Shown piece by piece: positions 1 to 6,869 of a stretch of 15,752 nt of DNA. Position 1 is the stretch's first letter, and every line of letters begins with the position of its first letter. The notes under the pieces are model-generated. The model searched no databases. It was not told the DNA's origin and worked only from the letters and a program-made list of their open reading frames with translations. Location: assembly GCA_944372565.1 (NCBI GenBank), contig CALVZR010000074.1, positions 1-15,752 of the forward strand. The letters are read 5' to 3'. Origin of the DNA: an uncultured Clostridia bacterium. Its GTDB lineage: Bacteria; Bacillota; Clostridia; Christensenellales; Borkfalkiaceae. Both the position numbers and the translations under genes were made by a program.

Positions 1-55
1 TGCCGTACGGCTCCAGTTCGCCGCCGCACAGATGGCACACCTGATTTTTCGCCAT
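1..55 (-). CDS. N-terminus of an unidentified protein with a CxxC zinc-ribbon-like motif (partial)
   Basis: Only the first 18 codons are in the window, reading MAKNQVCHLCGGELEPYG before the left edge cuts the gene. The ATG at 55 is supported by an AAGGAG ribosome-binding site six bases upstream and by a good promoter at 193-222. The CHLC pair followed by a glycine looks like the first half of a zinc-binding ribbon or finger, but the second cysteine pair would lie outside the window. This is too little to name a family. The gene has its own promoter and sits beyond a strong terminator, so it is probably not part of the sugar operon. Confidence 0.65.
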   Translation of the reverse strand, partial: MAKNQVCHLCGGELEPYG

Positions 56-330
56 TTTTCGCTCCTTCCCGAATATATCCCGAAAATTGCGCCCTCCGAA
101 AACGCGTTTTTTTCCTTTTTTCCGCCCTTTGGCGGTACGCCGCCGCCCCGCAGAAGAAAAAACGCGCCCGAAAAACCCCGAATTTCGACATAAGTATATC
201 ACAATTTATTTTGTTTTGTCAATATAAATGCCTTAAATCCGCATTTTTCGCCTTTTTCCGACATGTAAAAAACGCCGTTTTTCGGCCGCCTTCCCGTGCG
301 CGCGCGGGAAAACAGCGCGAAACGATCGAA
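56..330. other. Intergenic region: leader, promoter and spacer
   Basis: No gene is seen here. On the minus strand, 56-186 is the leader of the left-edge gene. Within it the bases at 131-135 can pair either with 122-126 or with 140-144, two short GC-rich hairpins that exclude each other. The promoter is at 193-222. From 223 to 330 lies a spacer with one weak inverted repeat (291-296 with 305-310), which is upstream of the -35 element and could be incidental. Short reading frames across this stretch lack ribosome-binding sites and are not credible genes. Confidence 0.6.
193..222 (-). promoter_or_regulatory. Sigma-70/SigA-type promoter with extended -10 for the left-edge gene
   Basis: On the minus strand there is a perfect -35 TTGACA at 222-217. 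An 18-base spacer follows, then a -10 TATACT at 198-193 preceded by TGA, which makes an extended -10. Transcription would start near 186 and leave a leader of about 130 bases before the ATG at 55. The surroundings are AT-rich, unlike the rest of the window. It is the best promoter visible here and lies just past the terminator that ends the sugar operon. Confidence 0.85.
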
Positions 331-367
331 AAAAACGCGCGTGCCGAAATTCGGCACGCGCGTTTTT
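331..367 (-). terminator. Strong intrinsic terminator after the GH1 gene
   Basis: A perfect 18-bp inverted repeat (331-348 with 350-367) has a one-base centre, so a real loop would be a few bases wider. On the minus strand the stem runs into seven Ts (335 to 329). It begins 26 bases past the GH1 stop codon. The other strand also has a run of five Ts at its base, so it could work in both directions, although no plus-strand gene ends here. It marks the end of the operon. Confidence 0.92.
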
Positions 368-392
368 AAGCGTTTTCGTGTGAACCGCGGGT

Positions 393-1742
393 TTATTCCC
401 ACAGGATTTTTCCGTTTGAACGGATGATATCGCGGTAGCGGTAAAAACTGTCTTTCGGCGTGCGTTCCTGCGTTGAAAAATCCACATGAACCAGCCCGAA
501 ACGCTGTTTGAATCCTTCCGCCCATTCGAAATTATCCATCAACGTCCAATGGAAATACCCTTTTACATGCCCTTCGTCCGCGATCCTGCAAAGGGCTTTC
601 AGATAGCTGTTCAGGTATTCCGTGCGGTAGGCGTCGTGGATCTTTCCGTCCGAAAAGACATAATCCGGGCAGGAAATGCCGTTTTCCGCGATATACACCG
701 GCTTTCCGTATTTTTCATAGAGAAATTTCGGCGCCCAGTACATGGATTCCGGCGTGATCTCCCAGCCCATCTGCGTTTTCGGAGAACCCGTTTCCGCCTG
801 TTTTTCGGCGGTGTTTCCGTTTTCGTCTTTGTAAACGAATTTCCCTTCGTAGATATTGAAGGCGAAAAAATCCAAAGGTTCGGAAATGAGTTTCATATCC
901 CCGTCCGAAATTTCGGGCAGAAATTCTTCGCCGTATTCGTAATATTCCTTCGGATATTTTCCCGTAAAGATCGGTTCCGCGAAAGTTGCTATCGTTCCGA
1001 GCGGGTTTTCCCGCTCGAAACGAAACATTCTCTCAAACGCCGCTTTTTCGTGTTCCCTGCCGGGAAATGCGGGCGCATAGGAATACCCGCAGGAGGCGTA
1101 CCCCACCTCTGCGCCCTTGGCTTTCAGAATGCGCGCGACGCGCCCGTGCGCTTTGAGCAGGTTGTGCAGGGCGAGCAGCTGTTCTTTGAGCGATACCGTA
1201 AGCCCCGGAGCGTGCGTTCCCAGCCTGTATCCGCATCCGAGAATGCACTGCGGTTCGTTAAAAGTGAAAAAGTGTTTGACCCTGTCGCCGAAATATTTCA
1301 GCACGGTTTCCGCATACTCCGCGAACCAGTTTTCCGTTTCGGGATTCAGAAATCCGCCCCGGATCCGGAGTGCCTGCGGCAGGTCCCAATGATACAAAGT
1401 TACAAAAGGCTCTATGTTCTTTTCGAGCAGCCCGTCGATCAGGCGGGAATAAAAATCCACCCCGTTCCGTTCGATCTTTCCCGTTCCGTCCGGAAGGATC
1501 CTCGTCCACGCCAGGGAAAAACGGTATGCGTTTGCGCCCAGTTCTCCCATCAGCGAAATATCTTCTTTGTATCTGCGGATATGATCGCAGGCGGCGTTTC
1601 CGTTTTCGCCGCGCGCGATCGCGCCTTCCTTTTTGCAGAACACGTCCCATATCGATTCGCCCTTGCCGTTTTCATACGCCCCGCCTTCGATCTGATATGC
1701 GGCGGTGGCCGTTCCCCATCGGAAACCCTTCGGAAATTCCAT
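393..1742 (-). CDS. GH1 family beta-glucosidase, cytoplasmic
   Basis: This 449-aa protein is a complete glycoside hydrolase family 1 enzyme, a retaining beta-glycosidase that releases single sugars from the non-reducing ends of beta-linked oligosaccharides. Visible hallmarks are the start FPKGFRWGTATAAYQIEG, the acid/base Glu163 in FNEP, the nucleophile Glu353 in AENG (commonly TENG), Gln17 and His118 of the glucose site, and FHWTLMDNFEW at 397-407. Glu406-Trp407 is the pattern of enzymes for non-phosphorylated sugars; the Ser-Lys-Tyr phosphate pocket of 6-phospho-beta-glucosidases is absent. There is no signal peptide. The ATG at 1742 has a GGAG eight bases upstream. It is the last gene of the cluster, 94 bases after the preceding stop codon, with a terminator behind it. 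The exact sugar (glucose, galactose or fucose) cannot be told. Confidence 0.95.
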   Translation of the reverse strand: MEFPKGFRWGTATAAYQIEGGAYENGKGESIWDVFCKKEGAIARGENGNAACDHIRRYKEDISLMGELGANAYRFSLAWTRILPDGTGKIERNGVDFYSRLIDGLLEKNIEPFVTLYHWDLPQALRIRGGFLNPETENWFAEYAETVLKYFGDRVKHFFTFNEPQCILGCGYRLGTHAPGLTVSLKEQLLALHNLLKAHGRVARILKAKGAEVGYASCGYSYAPAFPGREHEKAAFERMFRFERENPLGTIATFAEPIFTGKYPKEYYEYGEEFLPEISDGDMKLISEPLDFFAFNIYEGKFVYKDENGNTAEKQAETGSPKTQMGWEITPESMYWAPKFLYEKYGKPVYIAENGISCPDYVFSDGKIHDAYRTEYLNSYLKALCRIADEGHVKGYFHWTLMDNFEWAEGFKQRFGLVHVDFSTQERTPKDSFYRYRDIIRSNGKILWE

Positions 1743-1762
1743 TTTTCTCGCTCCGTATTTTC

Positions 1763-1776
1763 TTTTTTTTTTTTTT
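1763..1776 (-). repeat. 14-base A homopolymer upstream of the GH1 start
   Basis: Fourteen consecutive As on the minus strand lie between the intergenic hairpin and the GH1 ribosome-binding site. This is the longest homopolymer seen in the window and is the kind of tract that can change length by slippage. It is outside any reading frame, so a change could only affect leader structure, transcription or translation efficiency. Confidence 0.8.
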
Positions 1777-1781
1777 AGACG

Positions 1782-1819
1782 GATACGGGAGCACGCGCTT
1801 TCGTTTGTGCTCCCGTATC
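1782..1819 (-). other. Intergenic hairpin without U-tract between the 1012-aa gene and GH1
   Basis: A perfect 13-bp stem (1782-1794 with 1807-1819) has a 12-base loop. It starts 17 bases after the stop of the upstream lipoprotein gene. In the direction of transcription it is followed by GTCT and then a run of As rather than Ts, so it is not a standard intrinsic terminator. It could protect the 3' end of the upstream message or reduce readthrough into GH1. The structure is seen directly; the role is inference. Confidence 0.7.
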
Positions 1820-1836
1820 GTTATCCTTACCTAACC

Positions 1837-4800
1837 TTAAACAGAAGGAGTATAGGTGCAGTTTTCAACGAGCGAAACCGAAGCGATCGTTACCGTCGCT
1901 GTCTCGCCTTCGCCGCTCTGCGTAACTTCGATGTTCCACACGGAAGAATCGTAGGCGTAAACGTCGAACCCGTCGCCCAAAGAGCCGTCCGCATTGTTCA
2001 TGCCGCAATTTTCGGGGGCAATCGCGCTACCGTTGTCGTAAACCAACGCCGTCAGTTTATCCAAGTGATCGGAAGAAAGGGGCTGCGCCCAGCAGTTGAC
2101 CAGCGTGCCGCCCGCGTCCGCATGGCCGACGAGCGTGCCGATCCCGTTCACGATCCCGCCGCCGTTCGTCAGCACGTCGCACCAGTCGATTTTCACATAG
2201 CAGTTTTTGATAACGCCCGTGGCGCCGAGATAGCCCACGATGCCGCCGTTGGCGGTAGTGGCGTTTATTCCGCCCATCAGCACCGCTTCGGTATAGCAGT
2301 TTTCGATGAGCCCGCGGTGGATGCCCCCGACCAGAGGTCCGGTCTGGTTGCGGAAGATCTGATTCCTATTTCCCTCATTCGCCCAGGTATCCACGATCAC
2401 GGCGACGTTGCGGATGACGGCGGAAGCGCTCGTGTTATTGAACAATCCGCCCGTCCATGCCGTATCGTTGTAGGTGAATCTCATATCCGAGATCGTGTAG
2501 CCGTTGCCGTCGAACACGCCGGTAAACTGCCCCGGGATCACGGAGGAAGTATAGGCATAGATCGTTTGATCGCCGACCGCGGTGCCCGTGGTAACGCCTT
2601 CGATGTTGTTCTGCATTTGGATGTCGTTCATCAGCAGGTACCAGCCGCCGAGATTATCCTTGATCGCGTGAAGTTCGGCTTCCGTGGAAACGGGCTGATA
2701 GACTTCGATAACGAAATCCACATTGCGGGAATATTCGTTGTCCGCGCCCATCGTGATCGCGGCGCGCACCGTCACCGCGCCGCCCTCCGAATTTTCCGCC
2801 AACGTGTAAACGGCTTTGGAAGGATCGGTTTCATCCTGCACGACGGTCCCGCCGCCCGAAAGCACGCTCCAGCCGCTCACGGTATAATCGGCTCCGGTGA
2901 TGGCAAAAGAGATCTCCTGAGAATCCTGCGTCGTGAGCATCACGCCGTTATACGTCTTTTTGATCTCGCCGCAGGCGGTCCCCGCGATATCCGGGCTTGT
3001 GCCGACAAGGTGGACTAAATCCGCGTTTTCGCCGTTCGGATCGTGTACGGGATCGGAAACGTACTGATATACGCAGTTTTCAAGCGTATATTGCCCTTCT
3101 TCCGCCTGGACCATGCCCACGATGCCGCCCATGGGAGAATGCACCGCGGGTTCGTTATCATCGAGAACGGTCCTCCACGTCACTTCCGCATAGCAGTTTG
3201 TCACGGAGCCGCCGGGCATCAGTTTGCCTACGATGCCGCCGCCCGCCGTGGCGTTTGTGGCGTTTGCCGTGGAAACGAGCACGACCTTTGCGGAGCAGTT
3301 GTCGATAACGCCCGCATTATCCGCGGCGATCGCGCCGCCCTGGTTGCGGATGGAGCGCCAATGCGTGGAAGAGGACTGCCACGGCTGTATTTCCACCCGC
3401 AGGTTGCGGATGATACCCGCGTTATTTCCGAACAAGCCGTCGAAATGCAGATAGTAAACGCGCAGATCGGAAACGGTATGGCCGTTGCCGTCGAACACGC
3501 CGGTGAAGGTGCCGTTCCACTCTTCCACGCCCGCGGCGCTGGATGTGAGCTCCAGCCTCTGCGTGATGACCGCTTTGTTATAGGCATCCACCGTGTTGGC
3601 GTCCATATCTTGGAACGCCGCGGTATAGGGCATTTCGGTTTTTGCATTGGGAATGTTGCCCTGCACGTTGTTTTCCATTACGATATCGTTGGTCATCATA
3701 TAATAGCCGTCGAGGCGGTTATTGATGTCCACGAGGTCCTGCTCCGTGCTCACGGGCACGTAAACGGTGATTTCCGCCTTTCCGGCTTCAATGCCTTCCA
3801 CGTTCAGAGAAAGGGTGATCGGCCCGCCGTAATAATCGGAGTCGGGCAGCGCGTAAGTCGCCGTAAGCGGGGTTTCGCCCGGAGTGATCGTCCCCACGCC
3901 GTTGTTTTCGATCTCCCACGTTGCGGAGAGCGCGTCGTTCCACGGCGTTACGACGGCGCTGAGCTCCTGCGAACCCTCGATAAACATCGATTCTTCGTAT
4001 GTGATCTCCGCCTCGAACTCCGTGCATACGGTGTTCACGACGGATACTGCAACGGTGTTGCTCGCGCTCCTGCCTTCGTATTCGCCCGTGATCGTCAGCG
4101 TTGCATTCCCTACGCCGACGGGGGTGACCGCGCCGGTTTCATCTACGGTGAAAACTTCCGCGTCGCCGGATTCGAAACTTATCGCCGCGCCGCTCTGCAA
4201 TTCGTCGTTGACGTAAAGCTGCGCTTCCACCGAACCGCTCGTCACGTCCTCATCCGTCAAATCGAGCAGGGAAAGTTCGAGCGAGGTGACGTTCGTGCGG
4301 ATCTCCACGAGATCCTGCACCGTTACGTTTACCGTCCTCGTGAGTTCCAGCCCATATACTTCCGTGTTTACGGTGATCGTCGTTTCCCCGTAAGCCACCC
4401 CGGTAACCAGTCCCGAAGAAGAAACCGTGGCGGTTGCGCTGTCCGCCGTTTCGTAAGAGAACGTCGCGCCCGAAACGGTTTCCGTGCCCAGCGTGAGCCT
4501 TGCGGTGATCTGCGCCGTGCCTTCCGGCATGACGGAGATATTTGCGGGCGTTACCGTAAACACGGGGTAATCCGACAGCACGGATACCGCACAGGTCGCG
4601 CTGGCGTCCCCCACCGAAGCGGTGATGACCGCTTCGCCCGAAGCGACCGCCGTGACCGTACCGCCGGAAACGGTTGCCACCGCGGCGTTTGAGGTAGTCC
4701 ACACCACCTCCTCTTCGGAGCCGTCCACCGTCGCTTCCAGCGTGGCGGTTCCTCCCGTTACAAGTGTCAGTTCGCTCTGATCGAGTGAGACCGTTGCGGA

Positions 4801-4875
4801 ATGGTTACAGCCCAGAGCGAAAAACACAGCGCTTATAACCGCCAGTAAGGCGACTATAATCTTTTTTGCCATCAT
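1837..4875 (-). CDS. Large surface lipoprotein with Big_2 Ig-like domains and duplicated GLUG-like modules
   Basis: This 1012-aa protein begins with a signal peptide ending in FALGC, giving a lipid-anchored Cys23. Residues about 28-100 are a classic bacterial Ig-like Big_2 domain, and two more Ig-like units follow (about 102-186 and 190-281). The rest is two copies of one large unit. Each copy has an Ig-like domain, a linker starting PVSTE (near 374 and 725), then a Gly-rich stretch with FTGVFDGNG (near 457 and 784) and repeats of GGIVG and NCY, as in GLUG-type beta-helix repeats. It has no LPXTG motif or C-terminal membrane segment. Two in-frame ATGs (4875, 4872) share an AGGAGG site, 5 and 8 bases upstream. 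It is probably a surface binding or scaffold protein. No catalytic motif was recognised, although the repeat region could be a beta-helix with activity. The neighbours imply a glycan ligand. Confidence 0.85.
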   Translation of the reverse strand: MMAKKIIVALLAVISAVFFALGCNHSATVSLDQSELTLVTGGTATLEATVDGSEEEVVWTTSNAAVATVSGGTVTAVASGEAVITASVGDASATCAVSVLSDYPVFTVTPANISVMPEGTAQITARLTLGTETVSGATFSYETADSATATVSSSGLVTGVAYGETTITVNTEVYGLELTRTVNVTVQDLVEIRTNVTSLELSLLDLTDEDVTSGSVEAQLYVNDELQSGAAISFESGDAEVFTVDETGAVTPVGVGNATLTITGEYEGRSASNTVAVSVVNTVCTEFEAEITYEESMFIEGSQELSAVVTPWNDALSATWEIENNGVGTITPGETPLTATYALPDSDYYGGPITLSLNVEGIEAGKAEITVYVPVSTEQDLVDINNRLDGYYMMTNDIVMENNVQGNIPNAKTEMPYTAAFQDMDANTVDAYNKAVITQRLELTSSAAGVEEWNGTFTGVFDGNGHTVSDLRVYYLHFDGLFGNNAGIIRNLRVEIQPWQSSSTHWRSIRNQGGAIAADNAGVIDNCSAKVVLVSTANATNATAGGGIVGKLMPGGSVTNCYAEVTWRTVLDDNEPAVHSPMGGIVGMVQAEEGQYTLENCVYQYVSDPVHDPNGENADLVHLVGTSPDIAGTACGEIKKTYNGVMLTTQDSQEISFAITGADYTVSGWSVLSGGGTVVQDETDPSKAVYTLAENSEGGAVTVRAAITMGADNEYSRNVDFVIEVYQPVSTEAELHAIKDNLGGWYLLMNDIQMQNNIEGVTTGTAVGDQTIYAYTSSVIPGQFTGVFDGNGYTISDMRFTYNDTAWTGGLFNNTSASAVIRNVAVIVDTWANEGNRNQIFRNQTGPLVGGIHRGLIENCYTEAVLMGGINATTANGGIVGYLGATGVIKNCYVKIDWCDVLTNGGGIVNGIGTLVGHADAGGTLVNCWAQPLSSDHLDKLTALVYDNGSAIAPENCGMNNADGSLGDGFDVYAYDSSVWNIEVTQSGEGETATVTIASVSLVENCTYTPSV
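2500..2523 (-). repeat. 24-bp direct repeat, copy B (encodes TGVFDGNG)
   Basis: These bases are identical to 3481-3504, 981 bp away in the same gene and frame. Both copies encode TGVFDGNG in the duplicated GLUG-like modules. Identity at the DNA level while the flanks have diverged suggests strong constraint, or recent exchange between the copies. Confidence 0.9.
3481..3504 (-). repeat. 24-bp direct repeat, copy A (encodes TGVFDGNG)
   Basis: This is the exact partner of 2500-2523, at about residues 458-465 of the 1012-aa lipoprotein. Recombination between the two in-frame copies would remove 981 bp (327 codons) without breaking the frame, leaving a protein with a single module. Confidence 0.9.
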
Positions 4876-4906
4876 ATATTCCTCCTTTTTTTATTTTCTT
4901 TTTATC

Positions 4907-4924
4907 GCGCGGCGTCCGCCGCGC
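4907..4924 (-). other. Short GC-rich intergenic hairpin
   Basis: A perfect 7-bp GC stem (4907-4913 with 4918-4924) has a four-base loop, between the DUF4838 stop codon and the next ribosome-binding site. On the transcribed strand the T-run comes before the stem and an A-rich stretch comes after it, so it is not a normal terminator. It may act as an mRNA-stability or processing element within the operon. Confidence 0.5.
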
Positions 4925-4931
4925 AAAAAAA

Positions 4932-6857
4932 TCAAAGCAGCGATTCCCCTACCTGTACGAATTCCGCGGAGCGCGTGACGCCGAGATTGTAGCAGTCCCG
5001 CACCAGCGAGATCGTTTCCGTCTGCACGTCGTCAAACGTTTCGGGATAGAGCGTGATCAAGAGATATCTGATGGAAATGGTTTCCTGCAGGATCCTTTCG
5101 CTCAGTTTTTCATACAGGGCGGCGTCCGTCGATTGCAGGCTTTCGATGGAAGCCTGCGCCGCGTCGAAGCCTTCCAGCCAACCGCGCAGCACGCCTTCCG
5201 GCCAGTATTCGGCGGCGAGCAGCCTTTTAGTGTTGATGGAGCCCACGCTCGAAGGATCCTGTTCGGCGAGGTGCGCGAACCATGCGCGCTGGGAATCGAA
5301 CACCTTCCTCATTTCGGGAGCCGCGCCCTTGAAATACTGTGCGAAAAACTCATTGATGAGCGAGGGCACGTCCAGCTGAACGTTCCATGTGAGCTGCGCC
5401 GAAAGCCATTGTTTGAGCCGGTACCAGTCTGTCCCGCTCACCTGGTTCCACTGCATCATGTCCATGATGTAGCCCGCGCCGTTTTCATAGGCGTACTGAT
5501 AGTTCGCCTGCATGGACGAAAAGTTATCGAAAGGCAGCAGGTAATCTTTGAAGTTTGCATTGTACATCCAGAAATAAATGGTGTCGCTCACCTGTTTCCA
5601 TTTCTGGATATTTTCCGCGGCAGCCTCGTTTTGTTCGTGATACAAACTGAAATACGCGTTCACGTTGGACGTGCAGATCATGATCGCGTTGTTGCCGTTA
5701 TAATGCAGGTCGGGTTCCATCAAAGACATCGTGCCGTCCGCATTGACCGTAACGGGCGCCTGCTGCATATGACTGTACGCAAAATCCACGATGCGCACCT
5801 GTCTGTCGATCCCCTCCTCTTCCAGCCACGCCTCGAACTTTTCCGTGAGCATGTTGATAAAGCGGATCGCCTCCACGGCCTGCGTTCCGTATTTCGCCAG
5901 ATTCTCCTGGTTGATGGGAGCGTCGCCCCAGGGCGAGCCGTCTTCCTGCGTGAAGGTTACCTGATTGAGTTCGGGATAGGCGAGCACGTCCTTTTTGAGC
6001 TGTTCGAGCGCCGCGTCCGTCATTTCTTCCATATCCACGCCGATGTTGAGATTGGTGCGGTTGGAGTTGTACCAATCGGGGTGCTCCGCGCCGTACTTGT
6101 CGTAGGGCAGCACGTCGAGATAGTTGTGCCACACTTTCCCGCCGTACGGGATCCAGATGTTGTTCTCGGTCTGCGCGTGCAGGCGGGAAGCGAAGATCAC
6201 GTCGTTATTCCCCTCTCCCGAAGTCGTGAGCCGGTATTCGAAATCGGGTTCGTCCGTCACGTTGAAATCATATAACTTCTTATCGGTCACGTTCGTTTCG
6301 ATGGCGATCTCGTCTTTGGCGTACGTCTTGTAACCGAACTGCATGTGAAGGAATTCATACGCCGCGTACAGCGCGCCGTAGCCGCTTTTGCCGAGCATCA
6401 GAACGGCGTCCCCGTCCGTGCGTATGATAAACCCGCTGTTGTTGAGCGCGTCCGCTTCGGCAATATGATTCTGATTCGTCACATAGGACGTGCGCCCGAG
6501 GGAAAGCACCTTGGTCTTTCCCGCGGCTTTCGCGTCCGTATCCGTCGTTGCGGGGAGCATGATCCCCGTAGCCTGATAGAAAAAGGTCTGCAATTCTTCC
6601 ACGGCGAGTTTTACCCACTCGCTTTGCTCCTCTGCGGGATAAACGATCGTATAATCGCTTTTTCCGTCTTTTACGAGATCTTTATCCGATAATACTGCGT
6701 CGTAAATATGCGTCGTATCGTATTTGTCCGTGCTTACCACCATATCGGGGACATAAACCTCCTTGAAATTCTGATTGCAACCGCCGCCGTTGCAGGCGGC
6801 AAACAGCATTACTGCGCTCAAAGCCGCGGAAAGAACACCCAAAGTTTTTTTCTTCAT
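4932..6857 (-). CDS. DUF4838 domain lipoprotein, putative glycan-active surface protein
   Basis: This 641-aa protein starts with a lipoprotein signal ending in LFAAC (Cys22). Residues about 65-185 resemble the N-terminal domain of GH67-type enzymes, with a helix like AVEELQTFFYQATG and a strand leading to GKSGYGALYAAYEFL. Residues about 205-505 match DUF4838 as I know it: YFWMYNANFKDYLLPF near 428-443, then AYENGAGYIMD, then a conserved LTWN before a helix ending in AQYF. DUF4838 has no settled activity and is often found in carbohydrate loci, where it is suspected to be hydrolase-like. The ATG at 6857 is preferred to an upstream GTG at 6872, because AGGAGG lies six bases before the ATG and the lipobox is then well placed. 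That ribosome-binding site overlaps the previous gene's TGA, which suggests coupled translation. Confidence 0.85.
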   Translation of the reverse strand: MKKKTLGVLSAALSAVMLFAACNGGGCNQNFKEVYVPDMVVSTDKYDTTHIYDAVLSDKDLVKDGKSDYTIVYPAEEQSEWVKLAVEELQTFFYQATGIMLPATTDTDAKAAGKTKVLSLGRTSYVTNQNHIAEADALNNSGFIIRTDGDAVLMLGKSGYGALYAAYEFLHMQFGYKTYAKDEIAIETNVTDKKLYDFNVTDEPDFEYRLTTSGEGNNDVIFASRLHAQTENNIWIPYGGKVWHNYLDVLPYDKYGAEHPDWYNSNRTNLNIGVDMEEMTDAALEQLKKDVLAYPELNQVTFTQEDGSPWGDAPINQENLAKYGTQAVEAIRFINMLTEKFEAWLEEEGIDRQVRIVDFAYSHMQQAPVTVNADGTMSLMEPDLHYNGNNAIMICTSNVNAYFSLYHEQNEAAAENIQKWKQVSDTIYFWMYNANFKDYLLPFDNFSSMQANYQYAYENGAGYIMDMMQWNQVSGTDWYRLKQWLSAQLTWNVQLDVPSLINEFFAQYFKGAAPEMRKVFDSQRAWFAHLAEQDPSSVGSINTKRLLAAEYWPEGVLRGWLEGFDAAQASIESLQSTDAALYEKLSERILQETISIRYLLITLYPETFDDVQTETISLVRDCYNLGVTRSAEFVQVGESLL

Positions 6858-6863
6858 TCTTCT

Positions 6864-6869
6864 CCTCCT
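6864..6869 (-). promoter_or_regulatory. Ribosome-binding site that fixes the DUF4838 start
   Basis: AGGAGG lies six bases before the ATG at 6857 and overlaps the TGA (6871-6869) of the 1025-aa gene. A GTG start at 6872 would put this site inside the coding sequence and add five residues (VRRRR) before the signal peptide, so the ATG is the better start. Confidence 0.8.

Noticed and set aside
486..6275. Long plus-strand open frames (430, 437, 549 and 469 codons) opposite the GH1, 1012-aa and DUF4838 genes
   Set aside because: They are antisense to well-supported genes, have no ribosome-binding sites or recognisable domains, and are rich in Arg/His as expected from mirrored GC-rich codons. Shadow frames.
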